A stretch of 64,000 bases of DNA from Haladaptatus salinisoli. Its GTDB lineage: Archaea; Halobacteriota; Halobacteria; Halobacteriales; Haladaptataceae. The notes under the pieces are model-generated. The model made no database searches, was not told the DNA's origin, and saw only the letters and a list, made by a program, of their open reading frames with translations. Below, piece after piece: positions 22,971 to 31,532 of this stretch; positions within the stretch are counted from its first letter, which is position 1, and every line of letters begins with the position of its first letter. Position numbers and translations under genes: made by a program. The DNA is taken from positions 2,778,823-2,842,822 of the forward strand of contig NZ_CP085327.1 in assembly GCF_020614375.1 (NCBI RefSeq), written 5' to 3'.

Positions 22971-24086
22971 ATGGACGGCGTAACTGAAACCTACTCACGA
23001 GGGCGACGCCTCGTAGTCGAACGACCCTTCCTCGTTGTCGTCGGCTTCTTCGCGGCGCTCTTGGTCGTAGATTTCCTCAACCGCCTGCTGTTCGGTGACC
23101 TACTCGTGTCCAACGTGGGGTCGCTCGTCTGGAGCGGCCTCATGCGAGGACTCGTAATCGGTCTCGCCGGAATCGGGCTTTCGATGACGTACAGCATTCT
23201 GAATTTCGCTAACTTCTCGCACGGCGACTACATCACGAGCGGGGCGTTCACGGGGTGGGCGGTCACGTACCTCGTCGCCGGACTCGGGCAAGGAAATCTC
23301 GCCGGACTGCTGTTAGTCGGCGCCGGCGGAACGGTGTACGCGAGTTCCCTCGGCATCACGATAGCGACGACGCCGATCGCCGTCGTCGCCGGACTGGTGC
23401 TCGCCGGGGCGGGAACGATAGCGCTCGCCCTGTTCATCGACCGAGTCGTCTACCGGCCGATGCGCGACGCGGGCGGTATCACCCTGCTCATCACGAGCGT
23501 CGGCGTCGCGTTCGCGCTCCGGTATCTCATCGTGTTCGTCTTCTCGACGGCGAACCGCGGAACCACGGCGTCGCAGGAGATTCCGACGTGGGACCTCCTG
23601 CTCTGGGACGGAACCGTTCCCGTGACGGCCCACGACCTGACGCTCCTCGTCTCGACGGCGGGGCTGATGCTCGGCGTTCACCTCCTGCTCCAGCGGACGA
23701 AGCTGGGGAAGGCGATGCGCGCGATGTCCGACAACGAAGACCTCGCGCGTATCACGGGGATACCGACCGAGCGCGTCATCCGCTGGACGTGGATAATCGG
23801 CGGCGGGCTAACCGGCGTCGCGGGCTACCTGATGGTGCTCTGGACGGGCACCATCGACTTCCAGTTCGGCTGGCTCCTCCTGCTTCCCATCTTCGCCGCG
23901 GTCATCCTCGGCGGCATCGGCTCGATATACGGCGCGATTCTCGGCGGTCTGGTCATCGGGCTGACGTGGGACCTCGCCATCATCTGGATTCCGGGCGAGT
24001 TCGGCAGGGCCGCCGCGTTCGCCATGATGATCCTCATCCTGCTGTTCAAACCGCAGGGGCTGTTCGCGGGGAGGACGACCGCATGA
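22971..24086 (+). CDS. livH: Branched-chain amino acid ABC transporter permease LivH
   Basis: A 371-residue permease with about eight to nine membrane helices. It shows the LivH pattern: GLAGIGLSMTYSILNFANFS near the first third, then the cytoplasmic coupling loop GKAMRAMSDNEDLARITGI before a helix. The end GGIGSIYGAILGGLVIG leads to a final LFKPQGLF. It is longer than the roughly 300 residues usual for LivH because of an N-terminal extension and an extra helix pair around residues 105-150. Its TGA overlaps the livM ATG. It forms the membrane channel with LivM for amino acids or amide-like substrates. Confidence 0.9.
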   Translation: MDGVTETYSRGRRLVVERPFLVVVGFFAALLVVDFLNRLLFGDLLVSNVGSLVWSGLMRGLVIGLAGIGLSMTYSILNFANFSHGDYITSGAFTGWAVTYLVAGLGQGNLAGLLLVGAGGTVYASSLGITIATTPIAVVAGLVLAGAGTIALALFIDRVVYRPMRDAGGITLLITSVGVAFALRYLIVFVFSTANRGTTASQEIPTWDLLLWDGTVPVTAHDLTLLVSTAGLMLGVHLLLQRTKLGKAMRAMSDNEDLARITGIPTERVIRWTWIIGGGLTGVAGYLMVLWTGTIDFQFGWLLLLPIFAAVILGGIGSIYGAILGGLVIGLTWDLAIIWIPGEFGRAAAFAMMILILLFKPQGLFAGRTTA

Positions 24087-25390
24087 GCGCGAAGATGCGC
24101 GACTTCGAGGTGAACGACACCGTGCTCATCCTCGCCGCGCTCGTCGGAATCTACGCGCTGTACCTCATCGCGGGGTCGGCGCTCGGCTACTCGTTCCGCG
24201 GCCAGTTGAACTCGCTCGCGCGCCTCACGTTCCTCATCGGCGTCTACGGGATGTTGGCGCTCGCGCTGAACCTCCACTGGGGGTACACCGGGCTGTTCAA
24301 CATCGGCATCGCGGGGTTCATGGCGGTCGGCCTCTACACGATGGCCATCGTCTCGAAACCCGCCGCGAGCGCCTCCGCGGGAGCCGCGACCGTCTCCGGC
24401 CTCGGGCTTCCGCTCTGGGTCGGCGTCATCGCCGGGATGCTCGCGGCGGCGCTCCTCGGGTTGCTCGTGGCGCTTCCGGCGCTTCGGTTGCGGGCCGACT
24501 ACCTCGCCATCGTGACCATCGCGATGTCCGAAATCGTCCGGTTCACCGTGATGTCGAACAAGTTCCAGGAGGTCAACGTGTTCGGCAAGAACCTCGGCAC
24601 CGGCGGCGGTCGGGGTCTGCTGTTGAACTACGAGGACCCACTCCAACCGGTGTTCGACAGCGCGCCGTACGGCGCGCTCGAAGACGCGCTGAACCCGCTC
24701 GTCGGGGGCTCCATCGGGCCGGTGCTCGATTCGATCACCTACGCGGTCGTCCTGCTCGGTTTCGTGGCGGCGTTCTACTGGCTCCTGAAGCGAACCGGCG
24801 AGTCGCCCTTCGGTCGGGTGCTCAAAGCCATCCGCGAGGACGAACAGATGGCGAACTCGCTCGGGAAGGACACCGACCGCTTCAAGATCAAATCGTTCAT
24901 GCTCGGCTGCGCGCTGATGGGACTGGCCGGTATCCTCTGGCAACTCCGACAGGGCGCCATCACCCCGACGTCGTTCAGACCGCAGGTGACGTTCTTCGTG
25001 TGGCTGGCGCTCATCATCGGCGGCGCGGGCTCGAACACCGGGAGCGTCCTCGGCGCGGCGGTGTTCGCCGGCCTGCTGTTCCAGGGGCCGCTGTACCTGA
25101 AGAACATCATCAGGCAGGTGTACGACGTCTCCGGAGCGCCGAACACGTTCGCCGACGCGATCGGCCCGCTGTTCGCCGGCCAGATACAGCCGTTCGTCGC
25201 CTACGCAATAAACAACATCAATGCCTTGCAGTTGGTCACCATGGGCGTCGTGCTCATCTGGATAATGCAGCACAGGCCGGAGGGCGTGCTCGGCCACCGC
25301 AAGGAGGAGGCCGCGAGCATAGCGCTCTCGCGGCCGCGCGGCCGCGAGAGCGCGCCGCGAGCCGCGGCGGACGGAGGTGAGCGGGAATGA
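24083..25390 (+). CDS. livM: Branched-chain amino acid ABC transporter permease LivM
   Basis: A 435-residue permease. The start ATG overlaps the livH stop (ATGA). Typical LivM features are LALNLHWGYTGLFNIGIAGF, ALRLRADYLAIVTIAMSEIV, the coupling loop SPFGRVLKAIREDEQMANSL and LIIGGAGSNTGSVLGAAVF. The final 30 residues are a hydrophilic Ser/Arg/Glu tail. This tail is encoded by DNA that contains a perfect 32-bp palindrome (25322-25353) and looks like an addition to the normal C-terminus (HRPEGVLGHRKEE). The stop overlaps the livG ATG. Confidence 0.92.
   Translation: MSAKMRDFEVNDTVLILAALVGIYALYLIAGSALGYSFRGQLNSLARLTFLIGVYGMLALALNLHWGYTGLFNIGIAGFMAVGLYTMAIVSKPAASASAGAATVSGLGLPLWVGVIAGMLAAALLGLLVALPALRLRADYLAIVTIAMSEIVRFTVMSNKFQEVNVFGKNLGTGGGRGLLLNYEDPLQPVFDSAPYGALEDALNPLVGGSIGPVLDSITYAVVLLGFVAAFYWLLKRTGESPFGRVLKAIREDEQMANSLGKDTDRFKIKSFMLGCALMGLAGILWQLRQGAITPTSFRPQVTFFVWLALIIGGAGSNTGSVLGAAVFAGLLFQGPLYLKNIIRQVYDVSGAPNTFADAIGPLFAGQIQPFVAYAINNINALQLVTMGVVLIWIMQHRPEGVLGHRKEEAASIALSRPRGRESAPRAAADGGERE
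25322..25353. repeat. Perfect 32-bp palindrome inside the 3' end of livM
   Basis: GCGCTCTCGCGGCCGC is followed immediately by its exact reverse complement with no spacer. In frame it encodes part of the extra LivM tail. It could form a cruciform in DNA or a stable hairpin in the polycistronic mRNA just before livG. Confidence 0.9.
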
Positions 25391-26238
25391 CCGCCAGCGA
25401 GAGCGAGACGACCCGGACGGAGTCGATCGGCGTCGAAAGCGAGGGGACCGTCTCGGAGACCGACCCGAGCGACACTCCCCTTCGCGTCGATGACCTCCGG
25501 AAGACGTTCGGCGGAATCACCGCGGTGGACGGGGCGACGTTCTCCGTGGAACAGGGGTCGCTCACGGGACTCATCGGTCCGAACGGGGCCGGCAAATCGA
25601 CGACGTTCAACCTCATCACCGGCGTCCACACCCCCGACGGCGGTTCCGTGCGCTTCGACGGCGAAGATATCACGGGGCTGCGTCCCTATCAGATCGCCAA
25701 CCGCGGGCTGGTTCGAACGTTCCAGATCGCCCGCGAACTGTCGGAGATGACGGTGTTGGAGAACATGATGCTCGCGCCGGCCGGCCAGAGCGGCGAGAAA
25801 CTCTGGCGGTCGGTGACCCCCGGCTTCCGGGGCGACGTGCGGCGGGAGGAGGAGGCCGTCCTCGAACGCGCGTGGGAGATGCTGGAGTTCTTCGAGATCG
25901 ACCACCTCGCCGAAGAGTACTCGGGCAACCTCTCCGGCGGCCAGCGAAAACTGCTGGAGATGGCGCGGGCGCTCATGACCGACCCGAAGATGGTGTTGCT
26001 GGACGAACCGCTGGCGGGCGTCAACCCGTCGCTGGAGAAGAAGCTCCTCGCGCACGTCCACGAACTCCGCGAGAACGGCTACACGTTCCTGCTCGTGGAA
26101 CACGACATGGACGTGATAATGAACAACTGCGAGCGCGTCATCGTCATGCACCAGGGCAAAGTGCTCGCGGAGGGACGACCCGAGGCGATTCGCGCGAACG
26201 ACCGGGTCATCGACGCCTACCTGGGGGAGGAGATTTAA
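25387..26238 (+). CDS. livG: Branched-chain amino acid ABC transporter ATP-binding protein LivG
   Basis: A 283-residue ATPase. An acidic N-terminal extension of about 30 residues precedes the domain. Walker A is GPNGAGKSTTFN, the Q-loop region is NRGLVRTFQIARELSEMTV, the ABC signature is NLSGGQRKLLEMARAL, Walker B is MVLLDEPLAGVNP and the H-loop is LLVEHDMDVI. The end AEGRPEAIRANDRVIDAYLG is diagnostic of LivG. The ATG overlaps the livM stop and the TAA shares its last base with the livF ATG, so the operon is tightly coupled. Confidence 0.94.
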   Translation: MTASESETTRTESIGVESEGTVSETDPSDTPLRVDDLRKTFGGITAVDGATFSVEQGSLTGLIGPNGAGKSTTFNLITGVHTPDGGSVRFDGEDITGLRPYQIANRGLVRTFQIARELSEMTVLENMMLAPAGQSGEKLWRSVTPGFRGDVRREEEAVLERAWEMLEFFEIDHLAEEYSGNLSGGQRKLLEMARALMTDPKMVLLDEPLAGVNPSLEKKLLAHVHELRENGYTFLLVEHDMDVIMNNCERVIVMHQGKVLAEGRPEAIRANDRVIDAYLGEEI

Positions 26239-26945
26239 TGGCGCTCCTCGAAATCGACTCCCTCGACGCGGGCTACGGCGACGACCTCCAGATTCTCGAC
26301 GACGTGGACATGAACGTCGAAGAAGGGGAGTACGTCACCATCGTCGGCCCGAACGGGGCGGGGAAATCGACCGTGATGAAATCCGTCTTCGGGCTGACGA
26401 CCTACATGGGCGGGACGGTCACCTACGACGGGGCGGAGATACACGGGAAGAAGCCGGAGGACATCATCCACCTCGGCCTCGGTTACGTCCCGCAGAACGA
26501 CAACGTGTTCGGGATGCTCTCCGTCGAGGAGAACCTGGAGATGGGCGCGTACATCCTCGACGAAGTGCCGGCGGACGCGCTCGCGGAGGTGTACGAACGC
26601 TTCCCGATTCTGGACGAGCGCAGGGACCAGAAGGCGGAGACGATGTCCGGCGGGCAACGGCAGATGCTCGCCATGGGCCGGGCGCTCATGTTGGACCCCG
26701 ACCTGCTGATGTTGGACGAACCCAGCGCGGGCCTCGCGCCCGACCTCGTGGACGAGATGTTCGACAAGGTGGACGAGATAAACGACAGCGGGACGGCCAT
26801 CCTGATGGTCGAACAGAACGCGAAGGAGGCGCTGCGGCGCTGCGACCGCGGCTACGTCCTCGTGCAGGGGCAGAACCGGTTCGTGGACTCCGGCGACGCG
26901 CTGCTGGCCGACGAGGAGGTCAGACAGGAGTTCCTCGGCGGATAG
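26238..26945 (+). CDS. livF: Branched-chain amino acid ABC transporter ATP-binding protein LivF
   Basis: A 235-residue ATPase, normal for LivF. It starts LLEIDSLDAGYGDDLQILDD. Walker A is GPNGAGKSTVMK, then GLGYVPQNDNVFGMLSVEEN (Q-loop), signature MSGGQRQMLAMGRAL, Walker B LLMLDEPSAGLAP and H-loop-type MVEQNAKEALRRCDRG, where Gln replaces His as usual in LivF. The TAATG junction with livG shows coupling. It ends the transporter operon; the substrate-binding proteins are encoded downstream on the opposite strand. Confidence 0.94.
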   Translation: MALLEIDSLDAGYGDDLQILDDVDMNVEEGEYVTIVGPNGAGKSTVMKSVFGLTTYMGGTVTYDGAEIHGKKPEDIIHLGLGYVPQNDNVFGMLSVEENLEMGAYILDEVPADALAEVYERFPILDERRDQKAETMSGGQRQMLAMGRALMLDPDLLMLDEPSAGLAPDLVDEMFDKVDEINDSGTAILMVEQNAKEALRRCDRGYVLVQGQNRFVDSGDALLADEEVRQEFLGG

Positions 26946-26996
26946 CCCCCTCCTTTCGGCAGTAATCCACAAGCGATTGGCGACCGTGGCTCGTCC

Positions 26997-27884
26997 ATGG
27001 CGCTCGCTCGCTGGGCCGCGGTCGTTCTCGCGGTCGCTGTCGTCTGTTCGGCCACTTCCGCGGTCGACGGCGGGAAACCGCTCGCCACCGACGCCGCGGA
27101 ACCGCCATCGTCCCTCGCCGAACCGATCCGTCTCGACTCCTGCACGACCATCTCCGAACCGGGGCGGTACGTTCTCGCGAGCGATATCGAATCCCGCGCG
27201 GAAACCTGCATCCGAATCGCGGCGGACGACGCGATTCTCGACGGCGCCGGTCGAGCCGTCGACGGCGGTACGGTGCGGGAGAACGCGACCGGTGTTGCGG
27301 TGACGGGCGCGAACGTCACGGTGCGGAACCTCTCGCTCTCCCGGTGGACGTTCGGCATTCGGTACGAGAACGCGCCGGACGGCGTCGTCCGGAACGTGAC
27401 CGTGCGGCGAACCGTCGACGGCGTGACCCTCGCGTCGTCGCCCCGTTCGAGGGTAGATGGAGCGACCGTGACGAGCGGTTTCACGGGCGTTTCGGTCGTC
27501 GAGTCGGACGCGAGCGCCGTGACGGACAGCGTGACGAGTCGTTTGCTCTCCTCCGGCGTCCTGGTCGCCGACTCCCGGCGCGTCGTCGCGTCGAACGTCA
27601 CGGTCGTCCGGAGCGAGACGGGTATCGCGCTCCTCGGCAGTCGTCGGGGGCGGGTGGAGGACGCGGTCGTCCGTTCGACCCGAACGGCCCTCCTGCTCGT
27701 CGACTCGCGCGCCAACTCGGTCGCGAACGTCTCGCTCTCGAATCCGGGCGGGACGGCGACGGTAGCGCTCTCGAACGCCACCGAGAATCGAATCGTCGCT
27801 ACGAACGGTGACTGGACTCTGCTCCGCGAAAGATCGCGCGAAAATCGGGTGACGAACGCGACTACCCGAGCGCCCGGTCGATGA
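26997..27884 (+). CDS. Secreted right-handed parallel beta-helix protein (NosD-like)
   Basis: A 295-residue protein. A Sec-type signal (LARWAAVVLAVAVVCSATSA) leads to a cap region with DSCTTISEPGRYVLASDI and ILDGAGRAVDG. About eight PbH1-like coils of 22-24 residues follow, visible as repeated V/I-x-N/D turns (NVTVRNLSLSRWTFGI, SRVDGATVTSGFTGVSVV, RVVASNVTVVRSETGIALL). It is probably extracellular and binds or processes carbohydrate, as many NosD/pectin-lyase-fold proteins do; no catalytic set is evident. Its last 23 bases overlap the 3' end of the convergent binding-protein gene. Confidence 0.8.
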   Translation: MALARWAAVVLAVAVVCSATSAVDGGKPLATDAAEPPSSLAEPIRLDSCTTISEPGRYVLASDIESRAETCIRIAADDAILDGAGRAVDGGTVRENATGVAVTGANVTVRNLSLSRWTFGIRYENAPDGVVRNVTVRRTVDGVTLASSPRSRVDGATVTSGFTGVSVVESDASAVTDSVTSRLLSSGVLVADSRRVVASNVTVVRSETGIALLGSRRGRVEDAVVRSTRTALLLVDSRANSVANVSLSNPGGTATVALSNATENRIVATNGDWTLLRERSRENRVTNATTRAPGR

Positions 27885-29133
27885 CCGACGTGTACGACGA
27901 TTCGCCGTTGTTGAACGCGATTTGGTTAATGACCCGCCGGTCGTGGTCCTGCCGGAACGCCTGCGAGAACTGATTCGACAGCTGTTGCCCGTAGTCGTTG
28001 TTCACGAACAGCGTCGAGGCGGACCGCGCGCCGATTCGCTCGGCGGCGACCTGCGCCATCACCTCGCCTTGCAGGAGGTCGCTCGGGGCCGTCCGGAAGA
28101 CGTAGTCGTCGTCCTGTAGGCGCGAGACGGTGATCGCGGTGCTCGACGGCGAACAGCCGACGACTTCGTTCGGGATGAACACCTCGGTGCAGACCGGAAT
28201 GTTGTTCCCCGAGGACGCGGGGCCGGAGACGGCGGGGTATCCCGCGTTGACGAGCGCGTTCGCCCCGCTAATCGCCGCTTGTCGAGCGGTTCGAGTGTCT
28301 TCGACCTGCGTTGCGACGGTCAGGTTCAGATCGCTCTCGTTCACCTGCTGAATCGGGATTCTGGAGGCCTGAACCATCGGGCCGCCGACCGACCCGAGAT
28401 CGCCGGTCTGCGGAAGCAGGATGCCGACCCTGACGGTTCGTTCCGTTCCGCCGGGAGCGTCGTTCGCGCTCGGACCACCCGCGTCGCCGGTGAACCGCCG
28501 GGTGTTGACGGTTTCGATTCCGTCCCGCGTCTGCGGCGCGAACTTCCACACGTCGTAGGCCGCGGACGCGGGGCCTCCCCGTCGGTCGAAGTTGGTCGCG
28601 CTGGACGCACCCTGATAGTTGACGTCTCCGCCGTTCGCGGCGGCTTTGACCGCCTCGACGAAGTTCTCCGGTCCGTACTCCCGCCCCGGCGGATTGGCGA
28701 CTCGGCGCATCTGCCGCCGGATGGCCGAACCGGTGTTCTCGCCGGCGGCGGCGTTCGCCAGGACGAGGATGGCGACCGAGTCGTAGGAGTGCGACGTGAA
28801 CACGCCCGGCGATTGGTTGTAGCGGTTTCGGAACAGTCGAACGAACGCCCGTCGGTTCGGACCGGCGGCGGCCGGCGCCGTCCCGGTGACGTTCTGCATG
28901 TCGTTGCCGACCTGCCGTGGCAGGGAGGAGTCCTGTAAGCCGTCCGGCACGAGCACGTCGATGTTTCGGCCGGTCGCGTAGAGGTCGCGGAACAACTGAA
29001 TACCGCTCTGCGGATATCCGATGACGGTGAGCATATCCGGCCCGCCGTCCTGTCGGAGGGTTCCCATCAGCCCCACGGTCGTCGCTCCCCCCACTCCCCG
29101 AAGGTAGTCGCGACGGTCGATTTTTGAACTCAT
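27862..29133 (-). CDS. Substrate-binding protein of ABC importer, circularly permuted, without lipobox
   Basis: A 423-residue periplasmic-binding-protein type I (LivJ-like) homologue. A twin-arginine motif (DRRDYLRG) and a short hydrophobic stretch are followed by no Cys, unlike the lipoprotein paralogue at 29451. The halves are in swapped order. The segment normally C-terminal (TVIGYPQSGIQLFRDLY ... SYDSVAILVLANAAAG ... YDVWKF) comes first. The segment normally N-terminal (VRVGILLPQTGDLGSVGGPM ... GPASSGNNIPVC ... FRTAPSDLLQGEVMAQ ... VNNDYGQQLSNQF) comes last, joined by a Gly/Ser/Asp-rich linker. It presumably delivers substrate to LivHMGF encoded next to it. Confidence 0.85.
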   Translation of the reverse strand: MSSKIDRRDYLRGVGGATTVGLMGTLRQDGGPDMLTVIGYPQSGIQLFRDLYATGRNIDVLVPDGLQDSSLPRQVGNDMQNVTGTAPAAAGPNRRAFVRLFRNRYNQSPGVFTSHSYDSVAILVLANAAAGENTGSAIRRQMRRVANPPGREYGPENFVEAVKAAANGGDVNYQGASSATNFDRRGGPASAAYDVWKFAPQTRDGIETVNTRRFTGDAGGPSANDAPGGTERTVRVGILLPQTGDLGSVGGPMVQASRIPIQQVNESDLNLTVATQVEDTRTARQAAISGANALVNAGYPAVSGPASSGNNIPVCTEVFIPNEVVGCSPSSTAITVSRLQDDDYVFRTAPSDLLQGEVMAQVAAERIGARSASTLFVNNDYGQQLSNQFSQAFRQDHDRRVINQIAFNNGESSYTSVIDRALG

Positions 29134-29450
29134 ACCCGGGGAAATCGTCGCCGTTCTGTAAGAAAAGTCTATTCCAAACTATAGTTATATATTCGAATCG
29201 GTTAATCGCGTCGGCGTCGATACACCAGTCGCCGAAACTGTTGATGTATCCGAAGCATCACGTCGCACGGCGTTACGGCGCGGGCCGCGCGGTGGACGGC
29301 CGGACGCGGCGCGCGACGCGAACCTCTCGTCGTCGGTATCCCTTCAATCGCCAGTATCGTCGCCGGTGGCGCACCCGGCGCGTCGCCGATGGAAACCTCC
29401 CTCGTTTTCGTCCCTTCGCGGAGAAAAACGCGTTCGAACGGCGCTCCGCC
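29134..29450. other. Intergenic stretch between the two binding-protein genes
   Basis: About 320 bases with no gene. An AT-rich TTATATAT (29185-29192) is the likely TATA box of the 27862 gene on the minus strand, giving a leader of about 25 nt. The rest is GC-rich; no terminator-like structure was verified. Confidence 0.45.
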
Positions 29451-30785
29451 CTACTTCGAACTCGTCGCTTTGCCGATGACGGACGTGTACGACGATTCGC
29501 CCTTGTTGAACGAGACCGTCTGTAGGACCTCGCCGCCGTGCGAATCCGTGAAGGCGCTCGCGAACTTGTCCGATAGCTGTTGCCCGTAGCTGTTGTTCAC
29601 GTAGAGCGTGGATGCCGTCTTGCCGCCGAGTCGTTTGGCGGCGACCTGCGCCATCACCTTGCCTTGCAGGAGGTCGCTCGGGGCCGTCCGGAAGACGTAG
29701 TCGTCGTCCTGCAGCTGCGTGACCGTGAGCGCCGTGCTCGACGGCGAACAGCCGACGATGCCCTGTTTCATGTACACCTGCTTGCTCACGGGCAGATTGT
29801 TACCGGACGAAGCCGGTCCGCAGATGGCCGGGTAACCGGCGTTGACGAGCGCGTTCGCACCGGAGAGCGACGCCTGCTTCGCGGTCTGGGTGTCCTCCAC
29901 TTGGGAGTCCACCGTCACGTTGATTCCCGCGTCGTTCACCTGTTTGATGGGGAGTTTCCCCGCCTGAATCATCGCGCTTCCGGTGGAGCCGAGGTCGCCG
30001 GTCTGCGGAAGCAGGATGCCGACCTTGATGGTTCGTCCCGTCCCGCCGGGCGAACTATCGGCCATGCTCCCGCCGGAACTGCCCTCGAAGTTGATCGTAT
30101 CGACGGTCTTTATCCCGCCGTCCGCGCTCTTGTCGAACTTCCACACGTCGTAAGCCGCGGACGCCGGGTCGCCCTTCTTGTCGAAGTCGACGACGCTCGA
30201 CGCGCCCTGATAGTTGACGTCTTCGCCGCGCGCGGCGGCTTTGACCGCCTCGACGAAGTTCTCCGGTCCGTACTTCTGCCCGCCGGGGTTGGCGACCCGG
30301 CGCATCTGGTCGCGAATCTTCGTCCCGTCGTTCGCACCGGCCGCCGCGTTGGCGAGGATGAGGATGGCCACCGCGTCGTAGGTGTGTGAGGTGAACACGC
30401 CGGGTTCCTCGCCGTACTCGTCTTTGAACATCTGCGTGAACGCCTCCTGGTTCGGGCCGGACGCCGCCGGGGCCGTCCCGGTGACGTTCTTCATATCGTT
30501 TCCGACGTCCTTCGGCAGATTCGCGTCGCGCAACCCGTCGGGAACGATAATCTCGTGGTTCCCGTCGGTGCTCCCGTAGTAGTCCCGAAAGAGCTGCGTA
30601 CCGGTCTGCGGGTAGCCGATGACGTTGATAACGTCCGGTCCGCCGCTCCCGCCCTTGTCGCCGTTACCGTCGCCGTTGCCGTTACCGTTTCCGGCGCCGC
30701 CACCGCCGATACAGCCGGCGAGACCTGCGATTCCGGTCGCTCCGAGTCCCTTCAGTACGTCACGTCGGTCGATATCATATCCCAT
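29451..30785 (-). CDS. Substrate-binding lipoprotein of ABC importer, circularly permuted
   Basis: A 444-residue paralogue of the 27862 product. The Tat/lipobox signal is DRRDVLKGLGATGIAGLAGC (lipidated Cys at about 25), then a Gly/Asn/Asp linker. The order is INVIGYPQTGTQLFRDYY, HTYDAVAILILANAAAG and YDVWKF in the first half, a Ser/Gly linker at about 220-240, then IKVGILLPQTGDLGSTGSAM, GPASSGNNLPVSK, FRTAPSDLLQGKVMAQVA and LYVNNSYGQQLSDKF. In LivJ-type proteins the second set normally precedes the first. ATG 30785 is preferred over GTG 30791 because of the TATA spacing. Confidence 0.88.
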   Translation of the reverse strand: MGYDIDRRDVLKGLGATGIAGLAGCIGGGGAGNGNGNGDGNGDKGGSGGPDVINVIGYPQTGTQLFRDYYGSTDGNHEIIVPDGLRDANLPKDVGNDMKNVTGTAPAASGPNQEAFTQMFKDEYGEEPGVFTSHTYDAVAILILANAAAGANDGTKIRDQMRRVANPGGQKYGPENFVEAVKAAARGEDVNYQGASSVVDFDKKGDPASAAYDVWKFDKSADGGIKTVDTINFEGSSGGSMADSSPGGTGRTIKVGILLPQTGDLGSTGSAMIQAGKLPIKQVNDAGINVTVDSQVEDTQTAKQASLSGANALVNAGYPAICGPASSGNNLPVSKQVYMKQGIVGCSPSSTALTVTQLQDDDYVFRTAPSDLLQGKVMAQVAAKRLGGKTASTLYVNNSYGQQLSDKFASAFTDSHGGEVLQTVSFNKGESSYTSVIGKATSSK

Positions 30786-30813
30786 GGACACGGATGGGTA
30801 TCGACCGAGTGAC

Positions 30814-30820
30814 TATAAAT
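30814..30820 (-). promoter_or_regulatory. TATA box of the binding lipoprotein gene
   Basis: The minus strand reads ATTTATA, 29-35 nt before the ATG at 30785. Confidence 0.6.
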
Positions 30821-30886
30821 CTACCTTTCGGGTGGCTTAGAATTCGGGCGCTACGCGCCAATTTCCGAATCGCGTACCGATTCTAT

Positions 30887-31453
30887 CTAAAAGTCCCGAC
30901 AGTCGGCACAAACGAGCTGACCGTTGACGTTCGTGAGGTCGCGGGTGAGGGTACCACAGACTTCGCAGATGCTCTGCCCCGCGTACTCGGCGTCGCCGCT
31001 GCCGTTCGCCTCGACCGTCCCGCTCAGTTCGGTCTCGTCGGGTTCCCGTTCGCGCCCGCGGACGATGCTCGACGGCGACGCGGAGGCCGAGATGACGTCG
31101 CGTTCGGTGAGGATTCCGGCCAGTTCGCCGCCGCGGGTGACGACGATTCGGCGGATGTCTTGCCGGGCCATCGTCCCCGCCGCGTCCGCGAGACTGCGGT
31201 CGGCGTTCATCGAGACGACGGGACTCGTCATCACCTCCGAGACGGCCGTGTCTGCGGGGTCGCCCTCCTCCGCGACGAGGTTGAGAACGTCGGACTCGGT
31301 CATGATTCCGACGGGGTCGCTCCCCCGGAGGACGACCACGCTTCCCACCCCTTCGGAGCGCATGAGTTGTACCGCACCCAGCACCGAATCGGACTCGCTA
31401 ACCCCCACGTATTCCCGGGTCATCACATCCCGGATAGTGACTTCGGCTTCCAT
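30887..31453 (-). CDS. Tandem CBS-domain protein with C-terminal zinc ribbon
   Basis: A 188-residue protein. Two CBS motifs occupy about residues 1-125 (TIRDVMTREYVGVSESDSVL ... VGIMTESDVLNLV; AVSEVMTSPVVSMNADRSL ... LAGILTERDVI). A Ser/Glu/Asp linker leads to a zinc ribbon at the end with two Cys pairs (ICEVCGTLTRDL and LVCADCRDF). CBS pairs bind adenine nucleotides such as AMP, ATP or SAM. The zinc ribbon may mediate contact with nucleic acid or protein. It stands alone between the binding-lipoprotein gene and the GTP cyclohydrolase gene, so the regulated target is unknown. Confidence 0.85.
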   Translation of the reverse strand: MEAEVTIRDVMTREYVGVSESDSVLGAVQLMRSEGVGSVVVLRGSDPVGIMTESDVLNLVAEEGDPADTAVSEVMTSPVVSMNADRSLADAAGTMARQDIRRIVVTRGGELAGILTERDVISASASPSSIVRGREREPDETELSGTVEANGSGDAEYAGQSICEVCGTLTRDLTNVNGQLVCADCRDF

Positions 31454-31532
31454 GTGTCATGGTTTGGCACAGCTGTCCTAAAAGCTATCCCCGGCACCTT
31501 TATTCCCGCTTCCCTCCAACGTAGCTAGTCGG

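Noticed and set aside
27862-30785. The swapped halves of the binding proteins as a frameshift or assembly artefact
   Set aside because: Each protein is one uninterrupted frame with a signal peptide at the front, and two diverged copies show the same order.
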